A model generated the notes under the pieces. It saw nothing but the letters and a program-made list of their open reading frames with translations. It was not told where the DNA came from and did no database searches. A program made the translations under genes and the position numbers. A stretch of DNA of 64,000 nt from Halobacteriovorax sp. (lineage in GTDB: Bacteria; Bdellovibrionota; Bacteriovoracia; Bacteriovoracales; Bacteriovoracaceae): positions 26,722 through 90,721 of the forward strand of contig PBCC01000007.1 of NCBI GenBank assembly GCA_002716825.1, read 5' to 3'. Position 1 is the stretch's first letter, and each line of letters starts with the position of its first letter. Shown here one piece after another: positions 1 through 8,310 of this stretch.

Positions 1-13
1 TGATACTGATAGC

Positions 14-44
14 TTGGACATAGGACTCAACTTTACCTTACAAT
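14..44 (+). promoter_or_regulatory. Putative sigma-70 promoter of the lemA operon
   Basis: A -35-like TTGGACA (14-20) is followed after 18 bases by a -10-like TACAAT (39-44). Transcription would start near 51, giving a leader of about 28 bases that contains a good Shine-Dalgarno (CGGAGG, 67-72). This is a motif match only. Confidence 0.45.
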
Positions 45-78
45 AATGCTCGAACCAAGATTTATTCGGAGGTCTCTC

Positions 79-651
79 ATGCGCACTGCGCTTTTTTCAC
101 TGCTCTTTTTATTCACGTCATGTGGTATTCAATCTATTCCTGAGTCAAAAAATGAAGTTGAGGCTACTTGGGCCGAAGTTCAAAACCAATACAAAAGACG
201 TGCTGACCTAATTCCAAACCTGGTTGAGACGGTCAAAGGTTACGCCGCTCAAGAAAAAGATACGCTCACAGCAGTTGTTGAAGCTCGCGCTAAAGCAACT
301 CAAAGTAATATTTCTGTCGATAATCTAAACGATCAGACTTTGCAGCAATTCTCAAAGGCTCAGCAAGGCCTATCCAGTGCCCTCTCGCGATTGATGGTAG
401 TGGTTGAAAAGTATCCCGACCTCAAATCGAATGAGAACTTTAAACAGCTTCAATTTCAACTTGAAGGCACAGAAAATCGCATCACAGTAGCTCGTAATCG
501 TTATATTGAATCTATCAAGAATTTTAATAATAAAGTCACTGTGCCGCCAAGCTCATGGACAAATAGTTTGTTCTACCACCATAGCAAAATGCCACAATTT
601 CAAGTCGAGAATCTAGAGCAAGTTCAAGATGCTCCAAAGGTTAACTTTTAA
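79..651 (+). CDS. lemA: LemA family lipoprotein
   Basis: LemA-family protein of about 190 residues, a membrane-tethered helical protein of poorly known function. I chose the ATG at 79 over the upstream ATG at 46 because CGGAGG lies 6 bases before it and translation then begins with a clean lipoprotein signal ending in FTSC (Cys15). The family hallmark NQYKRRADLIPNLV and the C-terminal segment ENRITVARNRYIESIKNFN are both present. The stop overlaps the next ATG by one base (TAATG), so it is coupled to a TPM-domain gene. LemA next to TPM/YgcG proteins is a recurrent arrangement in bacteria. Confidence 0.93.
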   Translation: MRTALFSLLFLFTSCGIQSIPESKNEVEATWAEVQNQYKRRADLIPNLVETVKGYAAQEKDTLTAVVEARAKATQSNISVDNLNDQTLQQFSKAQQGLSSALSRLMVVVEKYPDLKSNENFKQLQFQLEGTENRITVARNRYIESIKNFNNKVTVPPSSWTNSLFYHHSKMPQFQVENLEQVQDAPKVNF

Positions 652-1265
652 TGCGAATTTTTCTCTCAATTTTACTTTTATCTTTTTCACTTAGCGCCCG
701 AGAGATACCAGCCCTAAGCGGACCGGTTATCGATGAAGCAAAGGTTTTTACAACCGATCAAAAATGGCAACTCTCCAGCGTACTAAAAAATGTTAATGAG
801 AAGTATGGCATCCAACTCCAGGTCTTTATAGCGAGCGACATGGATGGAGATGCCATTGAGAATTTCTCTATTCGCGCAGTAGACAAATGGAAACTTGGGT
901 CTGCCAAAGGCGACAACGGCTTACTCCTGGTTATGGCCATGGCAGAGAAAAAGATTAGAATCGAAGTTGGTCAAGGGCTTGAGGGTGTTGTCACAGATGC
1001 TCAAGCAGGAATACTTATACAATCCTTAACACCGTACTTTAGACGCGGTGATTTTAGCACTGGTATTTTAGTAGGAGTAAATGGACTGCTCGGCCTAGTT
1101 GGGGTTCAAACTCAATCAGCCTCTGTCGGTATGAATAAACAAACGAAGAAAAAGCCAATTGGTATTTTCTCTTTAGCTTTTCTCGTTATCTTTTTTATAT
1201 TCGAAATGCTCACCAGAAGACGTCGCGGCTCGGCCCTCTTCTATGGCGCCATGCTTGTCGTCTGA
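651..1265 (+). CDS. TPM-domain (YgcG-like) membrane protein, cut short by an in-frame TGA
   Basis: Has an N-terminal signal peptide, then a TPM domain (roughly residues 20-150; segments PVIDEAKVFT, DNGLLLVMAM and RIEVGQGLEGVVTD are typical), then a transmembrane helix near residues 172-190 and a basic stretch. TPM proteins of this type normally end in a Gly/Ser/Phe-rich tail. Here the frame stops at TGA 1263-1265, but the same frame then continues with a textbook tail to 1367. Either the gene carries a nonsense change or the TGA is read through. It starts at the TAATG overlap with lemA. The domain is secure; its biochemical role is not known. Confidence 0.85.
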   Translation: MRIFLSILLLSFSLSAREIPALSGPVIDEAKVFTTDQKWQLSSVLKNVNEKYGIQLQVFIASDMDGDAIENFSIRAVDKWKLGSAKGDNGLLLVMAMAEKKIRIEVGQGLEGVVTDAQAGILIQSLTPYFRRGDFSTGILVGVNGLLGLVGVQTQSASVGMNKQTKKKPIGIFSLAFLVIFFIFEMLTRRRRGSALFYGAMLVV

Positions 1266-1367
1266 CTTTCATCTTCTTCGCGCTCGGGCGGTTTTTCCGG
1301 CGGCGGCGGAGGCTGGTCAGGTGGTGGTGGCGGCTTTTCAGGCGGCGGCGCCAGTGGGGGTTGGTAA
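1266..1367 (+). other. In-frame glycine-rich C-terminal tail of the TPM protein beyond the TGA
   Basis: Reading on from TGA 1263-1265 in the same frame gives a short Ser-rich stretch, then repeated GGGGGWSGG/GGGGGFSGG blocks ending in GGGASGGW and a TAA at 1365-1367. This is the usual ending of secreted/membrane TPM proteins. The TAA overlaps the ATG of the next gene (TAATG), exactly as at the lemA/TPM junction, which argues that this tail was, or still is, the real gene end. TGA acts as a normal stop elsewhere in the window (for example lysS), so recoding of all TGA codons is not an explanation. Confidence 0.75.
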
Positions 1368-2002
1368 TGAAAAAACTTTCTAAAGAATTCATGGCCGATA
1401 TAAAAAATCTGGTCACTGACATCGAAGCCAAGAGTACAGGTGAGATCGTTCCTGTCATTCTTGAAAGTAGTGATAGCTACCCTTCTGCACATTTTCGCTG
1501 GGCCTTGCTATTAAGCTTAATCGCACCGGTACTGCTCTACATGTCACCACTTACAATAAGCGATCCTATTTGGTTTATGGCCTCTCAGGGCATTGCTGCA
1601 ACCCTTGGCTTGATCATCGCTTTTCATCCAAAGTTGAAGCGCTTCATGCTGAGTAAAAAGCAAATGAATGAAGAAGTTTATCAGCGAGCGCTGCAGGCTT
1701 ATTTCGAACACGGAGTACATACAACCAAAGATAGAGACGGTGTTTTGATCTTCATCTCAAACTTTGAGCATCGTGCTCATATTCTGGCAGATATTGGGAT
1801 TGCTGCTAAGGTTGACGAGCAAACCTGGAAGGCAATTCTCAATAAAGCCCTAATCGATTTGAAAAATCGCGACCTACCTAAAGCGCTAACCGGTCTAGTT
1901 CGTGAAACAGGCGAGCTTTTGACTCAGGAATTTCCAAGAAACACGCAGGAAAATGACAACATCAAGCAAAGTGAACTCGACGACGGGGTGCGTACCGATT
2001 AA
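1367..2002 (+). CDS. Second TPM-domain membrane protein
   Basis: About 211 residues. The ATG at 1367 overlaps the TAA of the preceding glycine-rich tail; a TTG two codons earlier is less likely. There is no signal peptide. The N-terminal half-TPM (KSTGEIVPVILESSDSYP) is interrupted by two hydrophobic segments (about residues 45-62 and 70-87) and resumes with DGVLIFISNFEHRAHILADIGI. This split layout matches the third member of lemA/ygcG clusters. It is probably an inner-membrane partner of the upstream proteins. Function unknown. Confidence 0.85.
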   Translation: MKKLSKEFMADIKNLVTDIEAKSTGEIVPVILESSDSYPSAHFRWALLLSLIAPVLLYMSPLTISDPIWFMASQGIAATLGLIIAFHPKLKRFMLSKKQMNEEVYQRALQAYFEHGVHTTKDRDGVLIFISNFEHRAHILADIGIAAKVDEQTWKAILNKALIDLKNRDLPKALTGLVRETGELLTQEFPRNTQENDNIKQSELDDGVRTD

Positions 2003-2011
2003 ACTAGTTTC

Positions 2012-2641
2012 ATGGAAAGTTCGACCAAATCTATTTTAGAGGAAACCCTGTTTGTCTGGTCAGTCATTCACAATACTGTCGTCAAACTTAAAAATGGTTC
2101 CATCATTGGTCGAAGCCACCCTCCTTTTGAAGGCGATCAATACCTCGATAAAGAACATTTGGAGTTTCAACTAGAGGCCGGCACTTGGCACGTCCTAGGC
2201 AAAGAAACGACTAACGGTACTCAGCTTAATAACGATGACCTGGACGCTGGAACCAAGATTGCGCTAACAACTTTTGATGTTCTTTTGGGTGGAGATCAAA
2301 TCATTGTTGTCCTAGGAAAAGACCTGGTTAAGATTAGCGAGCGCGAAGAATTTCTTAAGAGCATCAAACTCACTAGCGACAAGTACGCTGAACAAATCAA
2401 GACCATTCAAACAAGATCTGTTGCATTTTTTAAGCTCGAGTATCCAAACTTCGTTAAATTGATTAAAAGAACAGAACTACAAAAGAAAATTGAATTGGCT
2501 CAAGCTAAAAAGCAAAATGATCTCAAGCCTTTTGATGAGCGCATTGCACAACTTAAAGCGAAGCGAGATAAGATTGAAAAAGCTTGGAATGAAAAAATTA
2601 ACGAATTTACAAAAGCTGCTTCCAATTTTAAGGACGAATAA
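2012..2641 (+). CDS. FHA-like domain protein with a coiled-coil C terminus
   Basis: 209 residues. Residues 20-105 look like a forkhead-associated fold: GSIIGRS (Arg34), LDKEHLEF (His49), TTNGTQLNN (Asn68) and DVLLGGDQIIVVLG. The Ser usual in the SxxH motif is absent, so phosphothreonine binding may be weak or lost. Residues 110-209 are Lys/Glu-rich and predicted helical or coiled-coil. No Shine-Dalgarno precedes the ATG, which lies 9 bases after the previous stop; re-initiation is plausible. It is fused by TAATG to the next gene. I infer an adaptor role in the LemA/TPM operon. Confidence 0.7.
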   Translation: MESSTKSILEETLFVWSVIHNTVVKLKNGSIIGRSHPPFEGDQYLDKEHLEFQLEAGTWHVLGKETTNGTQLNNDDLDAGTKIALTTFDVLLGGDQIIVVLGKDLVKISEREEFLKSIKLTSDKYAEQIKTIQTRSVAFFKLEYPNFVKLIKRTELQKKIELAQAKKQNDLKPFDERIAQLKAKRDKIEKAWNEKINEFTKAASNFKDE

Positions 2642-3444
2642 TGAAATTTAATTACCGCCCAACACGTACTGAGGCATTTTTCTATGCCATTTTGATACAA
2701 TTTTGTCTTTTTGGTCTGTACTTCGCTCATACTAATCTTGAATATTTTGAGTCAGTCTTTGTGGTTGAAGATGGTTTAGTAGAATGGCTTACTGTTGTCT
2801 GGCTTCTACTCACAGCAGGTCTATGCCTTAAGCGATTCGTGACCCTACAAGGAAAAAGGCCAAAGTTCTTTCTCGCTATGCTCTTAGTCTTTTCTGCCCT
2901 ATTCATTTTTGGCGCCGGTGAAGAGATTTCATGGGGACAAAGACTACTTAATGTTGAAAGCTCTGAATTTTTCCAGACCCATAATGCCCAAGGCGAAACT
3001 AATCTTCACAACTTGGTAGTGAGCGGTAAAAAGATCAACAAGATGATCTTTGGCCTAACTCTTGGCATCCTCATCGCTATCTACTGCTTAATTCTTCCAA
3101 CTTTGGCCAGAAAATATAAGCCAGTCATGAAGCTGGTTCAGAAATTCGCCATTCCACTTCCACGTGGCCGCCAAGTTGTGATGTACTTGCTACTTTTTCT
3201 ACTCGTTGAAATTAATCCTTCGCCAAAACGTGGGGAGCTTATTGAGTTTGGCGGAACTTTATTATTCTTTTTAATGTTTCTTAATCCATGGAATAGAAGA
3301 TCGTTCCAGCTCGAACAGAACAACCACCACCATGGTAAGCGCTACAATAATGGGCCAAGGAATAACCAAAGACGCGGTAACTATCGTCCACGTGCCAACC
3401 ATAACAAGAACCAGAACTCCAAGCCTGCTACTTCAAATAGCTGA
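2641..3444 (+). CDS. Uncharacterised polytopic membrane protein with a GEEISWGQR motif
   Basis: 267 residues with about six hydrophobic segments. Conserved-looking polar motifs lie between them: EDGLVEWLT near residue 41, GEEISWGQR near 91, and FFQTHN...GETNLHNL near 110-125. I recall similar motifs in uncharacterised membrane proteins of other bacteria but cannot name a function; the paired Glu and His residues could be catalytic. The last 45 residues are an Asn/Arg/His-rich, low-complexity and probably cytoplasmic tail. It is coupled to the FHA-like gene by TAATG and is the last gene of the operon, followed by a terminator. Confidence 0.8.
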   Translation: MKFNYRPTRTEAFFYAILIQFCLFGLYFAHTNLEYFESVFVVEDGLVEWLTVVWLLLTAGLCLKRFVTLQGKRPKFFLAMLLVFSALFIFGAGEEISWGQRLLNVESSEFFQTHNAQGETNLHNLVVSGKKINKMIFGLTLGILIAIYCLILPTLARKYKPVMKLVQKFAIPLPRGRQVVMYLLLFLLVEINPSPKRGELIEFGGTLLFFLMFLNPWNRRSFQLEQNNHHHGKRYNNGPRNNQRRGNYRPRANHNKNQNSKPATSNS

Positions 3445-3460
3445 AATTGCGATTCCTATG

Positions 3461-3490
3461 CCTAGGTAAGATTTTCTTTACCTAGGTTTT
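3461..3490 (+). terminator. Intrinsic terminator of the lemA operon
   Basis: A perfect 9-bp stem CCTAGGTAA/TTACCTAGG (3461-3469 with 3478-3486) and an 8-base loop are followed by TTTT, 17 bases after the operon's last stop codon. Confidence 0.7.
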
Positions 3491-3502
3491 AAAAAGCTTA
3501 GC

Positions 3503-3508
3503 TATAAT
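3503..3508 (+). promoter_or_regulatory. -10 element (TATAAT) abutting a gene start
   Basis: A consensus TATAAT ends 7 bases before the ATG at 3516, with no Shine-Dalgarno between. Transcription would start at or next to the ATG, giving a leaderless mRNA. No good -35 hexamer is visible. Confidence 0.5.
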
Positions 3509-3515
3509 TGGTCCT

Positions 3516-4445
3516 ATGAAAAGTTTAATACTCTTAATGCTTTTTTCCACTCCTCTTATAGCTTCCACTCTTGGGGAAGCGCCAGGAGTATCAGACAACC
3601 CCTTTCCCATTACATGTTCGGTAACTCATAGTGACTGGCTATCAACAGTAAGTTGTATCGACCAGTTGACGTCTGAACAATACAGCCACAGTGTTGAGCC
3701 TATTCAACTTAATGATCTCATCGCACGCCTAAGGGAAAACGGCGCCGTTTTTGATGAAGAAAGATATAACGGCCAACTAATTACAAGTGCCGTACTTCGT
3801 TCCGATGAAATGGGTAATTTTAAACCACTCTGTTTTGAGCAGATTCGCTACACGTCCTCAGAGTTTAATCGATTATCTAGAAGTAGCAGTGATCTCTCGA
3901 GAGCTCGCGCAATTGCTACAGCTCTTAAAGATGCTGGCGTTTGCTCGCAAGCAATTCAGCGGGACACTACTGGACTTAATATTGATGTCAGCAATAATGA
4001 TCAACTATTGCAACACTTCCTCTGTATCGCTAACGGTGAATCGACCTTTGGTCGCGGCGCCGATAATATCGGAATGGGTGGACGCGGACCGTTTGGCATT
4101 CATCCAACTGAGCACACTGGTCGAAATGGAATTTGCTCAGGACTAAGTCCAATTGTCACCGCCGAAGAAACAGCCTCTGCCAAACGCAACAGAACAAAAG
4201 CCCAGCGTGGAGCTTCTTATGAGAACGCGACGGTAAGGCGAGAAAATGCCAGATGTGCCCTTAGGCTCTACAGCAGAAATAATTACCGCGACTGGGGAAG
4301 ATCAAACACCAGTTGGGGTACCAATCACGAATGTTCGGCCTCACAACGAGCTCGCTTCAATTTTGAAAGACAGCTAGGTGAAGCTGCTTGCTGTTCTGAA
4401 GCCTGTAAAAGACGAGTTCGTGGCAATAGAACAACATCACTTTAG
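3516..4445 (+). CDS. Secreted lysozyme/transglycosylase-fold protein
   Basis: 309 residues with an N-terminal signal peptide (about residues 1-17). The C-terminal half contains CIANGESTFGRGADN...GPFGIHPTEH, which resembles the catalytic Glu region of SLT/lysozyme-like enzymes (Glu175 candidate), and several Cys residues suited to periplasmic disulfides. The N-terminal half is unrecognised. A peptidoglycan-cleaving role is therefore likely but not proven. The stop overlaps that of folA on the opposite strand. Confidence 0.6.
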   Translation: MKSLILLMLFSTPLIASTLGEAPGVSDNPFPITCSVTHSDWLSTVSCIDQLTSEQYSHSVEPIQLNDLIARLRENGAVFDEERYNGQLITSAVLRSDEMGNFKPLCFEQIRYTSSEFNRLSRSSSDLSRARAIATALKDAGVCSQAIQRDTTGLNIDVSNNDQLLQHFLCIANGESTFGRGADNIGMGGRGPFGIHPTEHTGRNGICSGLSPIVTAEETASAKRNRTKAQRGASYENATVRRENARCALRLYSRNNYRDWGRSNTSWGTNHECSASQRARFNFERQLGEAACCSEACKRRVRGNRTTSL

Positions 4446-4927
4446 GCCAATTCAAAAACTTTCAAACACCAGCCAGGAGATTTCTCTTTTGGTTGGTGAA
4501 CTTCACTAGAGACTTCCTTCCAGCGATCAAGATTAATGTCGGGAAATACAGCGTCCGCCTGCCCTTCAAAATCCACGTAACTTATATACAGTCTTTGCGC
4601 GTGCGGCATAAAGAGATTGTAAATCTCAGCCCCACCAGCAATGAAAACTTCACTCTCGCCCCGCTGAGCGCATAGCTCAAGAGCCTTAGAAGCGGCATCA
4701 ACACTATCGACACCGTCCATTTTTTTTCGCCCGCGCGTAAGCACAATTGTTTTTCTGCCAGGCAGTGGTTTGCCAATACTCTCAAACGTTTTACGCCCCA
4801 TCACTAAGTGATGGCCCAACGTTGTCTGCTTGAAATGTTTGAAGTCCTCTGGGATATGCCAAGGAATTTTTCCTTCAAAGCCGAGCTCGCCGTTTTTTCC
4901 AACTGCAGCAATAAGTGAAACGATCAT
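4442..4927 (-). CDS. folA: Dihydrofolate reductase
   Basis: 161 residues, the usual bacterial length. It reduces dihydrofolate to tetrahydrofolate with NADPH. Visible signatures are SLIAAVGKNGELG at the N terminus, IPWHIPEDFKHFKQTT with Trp23 and acidic Asp28, VMGRKTFESIGKPLPGR, and FIAGGAEIYNLF. It lies 31 bases downstream of thyA on the same strand, the classic pairing because ThyA generates the dihydrofolate that FolA recycles. Confidence 0.97.
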   Translation of the reverse strand: MIVSLIAAVGKNGELGFEGKIPWHIPEDFKHFKQTTLGHHLVMGRKTFESIGKPLPGRKTIVLTRGRKKMDGVDSVDAASKALELCAQRGESEVFIAGGAEIYNLFMPHAQRLYISYVDFEGQADAVFPDINLDRWKEVSSEVHQPKEKSPGWCLKVFELA

Positions 4928-4958
4928 TAAGAATAACTCCCGAAGTGAAGATCAAATG

Positions 4959-5753
4959 TCATACAGCGACTTTGCCCTTGATGTGTGGATGTGGGTCATA
5001 CCCAACCAGCTCAAAATCTTCGAAGTTAAATTCAAAAATATCTTTTACATCAGGATTAATTTTCATCTGCGGAAGCGCTCGTGGTTCACGCGACAATTGC
5101 AACTGCGCCTGCTCGATATGATTGGAATAAAGATGAGCATCACCCATAGTGTGCACAAAATCCCCAAGCTCATAGCCACACACCTGAGCAATCATCATAG
5201 TAAGAAGCGCATAAGAAGCGATATTAAATGGTACGCCTAAGAATATATCGGCCGAGCGCTGGTACAGCTGACAAGACAACTTATTATTGGCGACATAAAA
5301 CTGCATGAATGAGTGACACGGCGGCAGCGCCATCTTATCGACATCGGCCGGGTTCCAAGCCGTCACGATATGGCGACGGGAATCAGGGTTTTTCTTAAGC
5401 CCTTCAATCAATTGTTTAATTTGATCGACCTCTTTTCCATCCGGTGTTTTCCAGTGGCGCCATTGATAACCATAGACTGGGCCTAGATCACCTTTTTCGT
5501 CGGCCCATTCGTCCCAAATGGAAACGCGATTCTCTTTTAGAAATTGAATATTGGTATCACCTTTTAAAAACCACAAGAGCTCAACGATGATCGAGCGCAG
5601 ATGACATTTCTTGGTTGTGACAAGTGGGAAGCCTTCGGCCAAATTATAGCGCGCTTGATAACCAAATACTGAACGCGTGCCAGTGCCGGTGCGATCACTT
5701 TTGTCAGCACCGTTTTCTAAAACGTGTCGCATAAGATCTAAATATTGTTTCAT
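4959..5753 (-). CDS. thyA: Thymidylate synthase
   Basis: 264 residues, the same length as the E. coli enzyme. It methylates dUMP to dTMP using methylenetetrahydrofolate. The catalytic cysteine is Cys146 in [12 protein letters not shown]; also present are SDRTGTGT near the N terminus, [22 protein letters not shown] and the C-terminal [17 protein letters not shown] Shine-Dalgarno precedes the ATG. First gene of a thyA-folA operon. Confidence 0.98.
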   Translation of the reverse strand: MKQYLDLMRHVLENGADKSDRTGTGTRSVFGYQARYNLAEGFPLVTTKKCHLRSIIVELLWFLKGDTNIQFLKENRVSIWDEWADEKGDLGPVYGYQWRHWKTPDGKEVDQIKQLIEGLKKNPDSRRHIVTAWNPADVDKMALPPCHSFMQFYVANNKLSCQLYQRSADIFLGVPFNIASYALLTMMIAQVCGYELGDFVHTMGDAHLYSNHIEQAQLQLSREPRALPQMKINPDVKDIFEFNFEDFELVGYDPHPHIKGKVAV

Positions 5754-5777
5754 GAATGTCTCCGGGCGTGTGTGTAT

Positions 5778-5783
5778 TATAAT
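5778..5783. promoter_or_regulatory. Possible shared -10 region between thyA and the NamZ-like gene
   Basis: The 67-base divergent gap holds the near-palindromic ATTATAAT, which reads as a -10 hexamer on both strands. It lies about 25 bases upstream of thyA and 38 bases upstream of the plus-strand gene. No convincing -35 was found on either strand. Confidence 0.35.
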
Positions 5784-5820
5784 TCTGGCAAACCAGCGAC
5801 AGCTTGTCTAAACTTGCTGC

Positions 5821-7008
5821 ATGACAATTAAACTAGGCTTAGAAAAACTTATTTCCGACAAAAAGACTCAAGACTTGATCCTTGGTCAATTTGGCTATCT
5901 CTGTCACAGCGCCAGCGTTGATCAAAACCTTGTCCTCGGGGTTGAAAGCCTCATTAAGGTTTTTGGTCAGCGCCTCCATAAAATCTTTGGACCACAACAC
6001 GGCTTCGTTACTGACGTCCAAGACAATATGGTTGAGACGCACGATTTCAAACATCCCTATTTTAATCGCGTCATTCACTCGCTTTATGGTGAAACCAGAA
6101 TCCCAACCGATGAGATGCTTGAGGGACTAGAGACTATCGTGGTTGACCTGCAAGACGTTGGCACTCGTGTATACACTTATATTTCGACTCTTAATCTCTT
6201 GATGGAAAAATGCGCGCAAAAAGGCATTCGCGTGGTGGTGCTCGATCGCCCCAATCCTGCCCGCGCCGATATAGTCGAAGGCACAGTGCTTGATCTTAAA
6301 TGGAAATCATTTGTTGGTCAGCTTCCCATCCCACAACGCCACGGCCTCACCATGGGCGAAGTCGCCATGTTTATTCGAGATGTGATGAAAGTTAAATGCG
6401 ATGTTCATGTCGTCACTATGGATGGCTATAAACGCGCCATGACCTGGGAAGATACAAATCGTCATTGGGTTAATGCCTCGCCTAACCTTTCCACGCCGAA
6501 CTCTTGCTTGAGCTTTCCTGGGACCGTTTTGTTTGAAGGAACAAAACTATCTGAAGGACGCGGCACAACTCGTGCGCTTGAAGTTGTCGGTGCGCCAGAG
6601 ATTGAGCCATTCTCACTGCTAAAACGAATGAATGAAGATTTAAAAAAATGGAATTTCGAAGGCGTTGTCCTTCGCCCGCAAATGTTTTGGCCCACCTTTC
6701 AAAAGCACGCTGGTAAATCCTGCGGCGGATTTCATATTCATATTACTGACAGCTCTAAAGCTTTGGGTTGGCGAGTCGGCCAATACCTGCTTAGAGTTTT
6801 TCATCAGGAACTTGGAAAGGCTTTTGAATGGCAGGATGCTGCTTATGAGTACGAGTTTGATAAGTCGGCGATCGATTTAATCAATGGTACGGACAAGCTG
6901 CGTCAATGGGTTGAACAAGACGGTACACTCGCGTCTCTACAAGAGCTTGAAGCCTTAGGCATGAGCGAATTTATGCGGGCGCGAAGCAGCATTCTCCTTT
7001 ATTTATAA
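5821..7008 (+). CDS. namZ: DUF1343 / NamZ-type exo-beta-N-acetylmuramidase family protein
   Basis: 395 residues. Hallmarks of the DUF1343 (GH171) family are GPQHGF near residue 58, LYGETRIPTDEML, VVDLQDVGTRVYTYISTL, VVLDRPNPARADIVEG and GTRGTTR-like LSEGRGTT. Characterised members release MurNAc from the non-reducing end of peptidoglycan fragments. No export signal is obvious, so this copy may act in the cytoplasm on recovered muropeptides, which would suit a predator or wall-recycling organism. No Shine-Dalgarno precedes the ATG. The specific activity is inferred from the family. Confidence 0.88.
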   Translation: MTIKLGLEKLISDKKTQDLILGQFGYLCHSASVDQNLVLGVESLIKVFGQRLHKIFGPQHGFVTDVQDNMVETHDFKHPYFNRVIHSLYGETRIPTDEMLEGLETIVVDLQDVGTRVYTYISTLNLLMEKCAQKGIRVVVLDRPNPARADIVEGTVLDLKWKSFVGQLPIPQRHGLTMGEVAMFIRDVMKVKCDVHVVTMDGYKRAMTWEDTNRHWVNASPNLSTPNSCLSFPGTVLFEGTKLSEGRGTTRALEVVGAPEIEPFSLLKRMNEDLKKWNFEGVVLRPQMFWPTFQKHAGKSCGGFHIHITDSSKALGWRVGQYLLRVFHQELGKAFEWQDAAYEYEFDKSAIDLINGTDKLRQWVEQDGTLASLQELEALGMSEFMRARSSILLYL

Positions 7009-7017
7009 TCTGTTAAG

Positions 7018-7047
7018 TTGCCAATCACCTGTGCGTTTGAGCATAAT
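7018..7047 (+). promoter_or_regulatory. Putative promoter of the liv transporter operon
   Basis: TTGCCA (7018-7023) and CATAAT (7042-7047) are separated by 18 bases, ending 49 bases before the GTG start of the binding-protein gene. Confidence 0.5.
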
Positions 7048-7096
7048 TGTCCAGAAACTTAAATAAGACTCATGGATAAATTAGAGGAGCGTACTC

Positions 7097-8245
7097 GTGA
7101 AACTACTTGGGATATTAATCGCCTTGTTATTGACCGCTGGTTGTCAGGACAAAAAAGCAGACTCAGCAGCTGCCCAAAAATCTGAAAACGAAATCACCAT
7201 TGGTGCCGTCTTCGCAATGACAGGTCCAATTGCTTCTTATGGCCAAGAGTCCGTTAACGGAATCAAGATGGCCCTTGAAGAAGTCAATCAAACTCCAATC
7301 AACGGCAAGACCCTTAAGGTTCTTGTTGAAGATAACAAAGGTGAGCCAGTTGAATCGGCAAACGCTGTTCGAAAGCTTATCGATATCAATAAAGTCGACC
7401 TCATTCTTGGCTCTGTTGCTTCATCCAACACACTTGCTTCAGCACCAATTGCTCAAGCTGCGAAAGTTCCTCTTCTCACTCCTGCCTCAACGAATGAAAA
7501 AGTGACCATGACTGGAGATTTTATTTTCCGTACATGTTTCACAGACAATTTCCAAGGTGTGGTCATGGCCAAGTTTGCCTTCACAACACTAACAAAGAGA
7601 AAAGCAGCCATCATCGTCGACAACTCTTCAGACTACTCAAAAGGTCTTCAAAAAGTTTTCAAAGAAGAGTTTAACCGTCTTGGAGGCGCCGTTATCCAAG
7701 ATAACTTCACCTACACACAAAAAGACACGGACTTCAGATCTCTACTTACTAAAGTTAAGCGCGCTGATCCAGATGTTATCTTCCTTCCAGGTTATTATTC
7801 AGAAGTTGGACTTATTCTTAAGCAAGCTCGTTCAATGGGAATGGAAATGCCAATCCTAGGCGGCGACGGTTGGGACTCTCCAAAGCTTCAAGAACTTGCT
7901 GGTCCACAAGGCATCAAAGGCAATTATATCTCATCACACTTCTCACCTGATGATGTAGACCCACGTGTACAAAAGTTTGTAAAAGACTACATGGCCCGCT
8001 ACAACGAAAAACCAGGTGCCATGGCCGCTCTTGGCTATGATGCAGTTCTCGTGATTGCTGATGCACTTAAGCGTGCCGGTTCAGCTGACTCAGCGTCACT
8101 TCAAAAAGCACTTGCAAACACTGTTGGCTTCGAAGGCGTGACAGGAGCAATTACTATTGATGCAAATAGAAATGCTCAGAAGTCTGCGGTTGTTTTGGAG
8201 ACGACTGCAACTGGCAATATCTTCAACCAAAAAGTTAATCCTTAA
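7097..8245 (+). CDS. livK: Branched-chain amino-acid ABC transporter substrate-binding lipoprotein
   Basis: 382 residues, GTG start with GAGGAG upstream. A lipoprotein signal ends in LTAGC (Cys16), followed by a Leu/Ile/Val-binding-protein fold: ITIGAVFAMTGPIASYGQESVNGIKMALEEVN, cut here into its typical segments, then LILGSVASSNTLASAPIAQ and GGDGWDSPKL. It captures ligand in the periplasm for the permease encoded downstream. The exact ligand cannot be read from sequence. A terminator separates it from livH, which should make the binding protein more abundant than the permeases. Confidence 0.92.
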   Translation: MKLLGILIALLLTAGCQDKKADSAAAQKSENEITIGAVFAMTGPIASYGQESVNGIKMALEEVNQTPINGKTLKVLVEDNKGEPVESANAVRKLIDINKVDLILGSVASSNTLASAPIAQAAKVPLLTPASTNEKVTMTGDFIFRTCFTDNFQGVVMAKFAFTTLTKRKAAIIVDNSSDYSKGLQKVFKEEFNRLGGAVIQDNFTYTQKDTDFRSLLTKVKRADPDVIFLPGYYSEVGLILKQARSMGMEMPILGGDGWDSPKLQELAGPQGIKGNYISSHFSPDDVDPRVQKFVKDYMARYNEKPGAMAALGYDAVLVIADALKRAGSADSASLQKALANTVGFEGVTGAITIDANRNAQKSAVVLETTATGNIFNQKVNP

Positions 8246-8258
8246 TTTTTTGACTTCT

Positions 8259-8285
8259 AAAAGCGCACTACGGTGCGCTTTTTTG
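8259..8285 (+). terminator. Intrinsic terminator between livK and livH
   Basis: AAAAGCGCAC, a TACG loop and GTGCGCTTTTTT form a tight hairpin with a U-tract 14 bases after the livK stop. As the permease genes follow in the same direction 26 bases later, it probably acts as a partial terminator that sets the binding-protein to permease ratio. Confidence 0.85.
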
Positions 8286-8310
8286 TTTAACATACTTAGT
8301 GGGATTCCCA

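Noticed and set aside
1210..1492. Two minus-strand ORFs with Pro-rich or Arg-rich translations
   Set aside because: They are shadows of the glycine-rich tail of the TPM gene; the GGC/GGT repeats read as Pro or Arg on the other strand. No start signals or conserved features.
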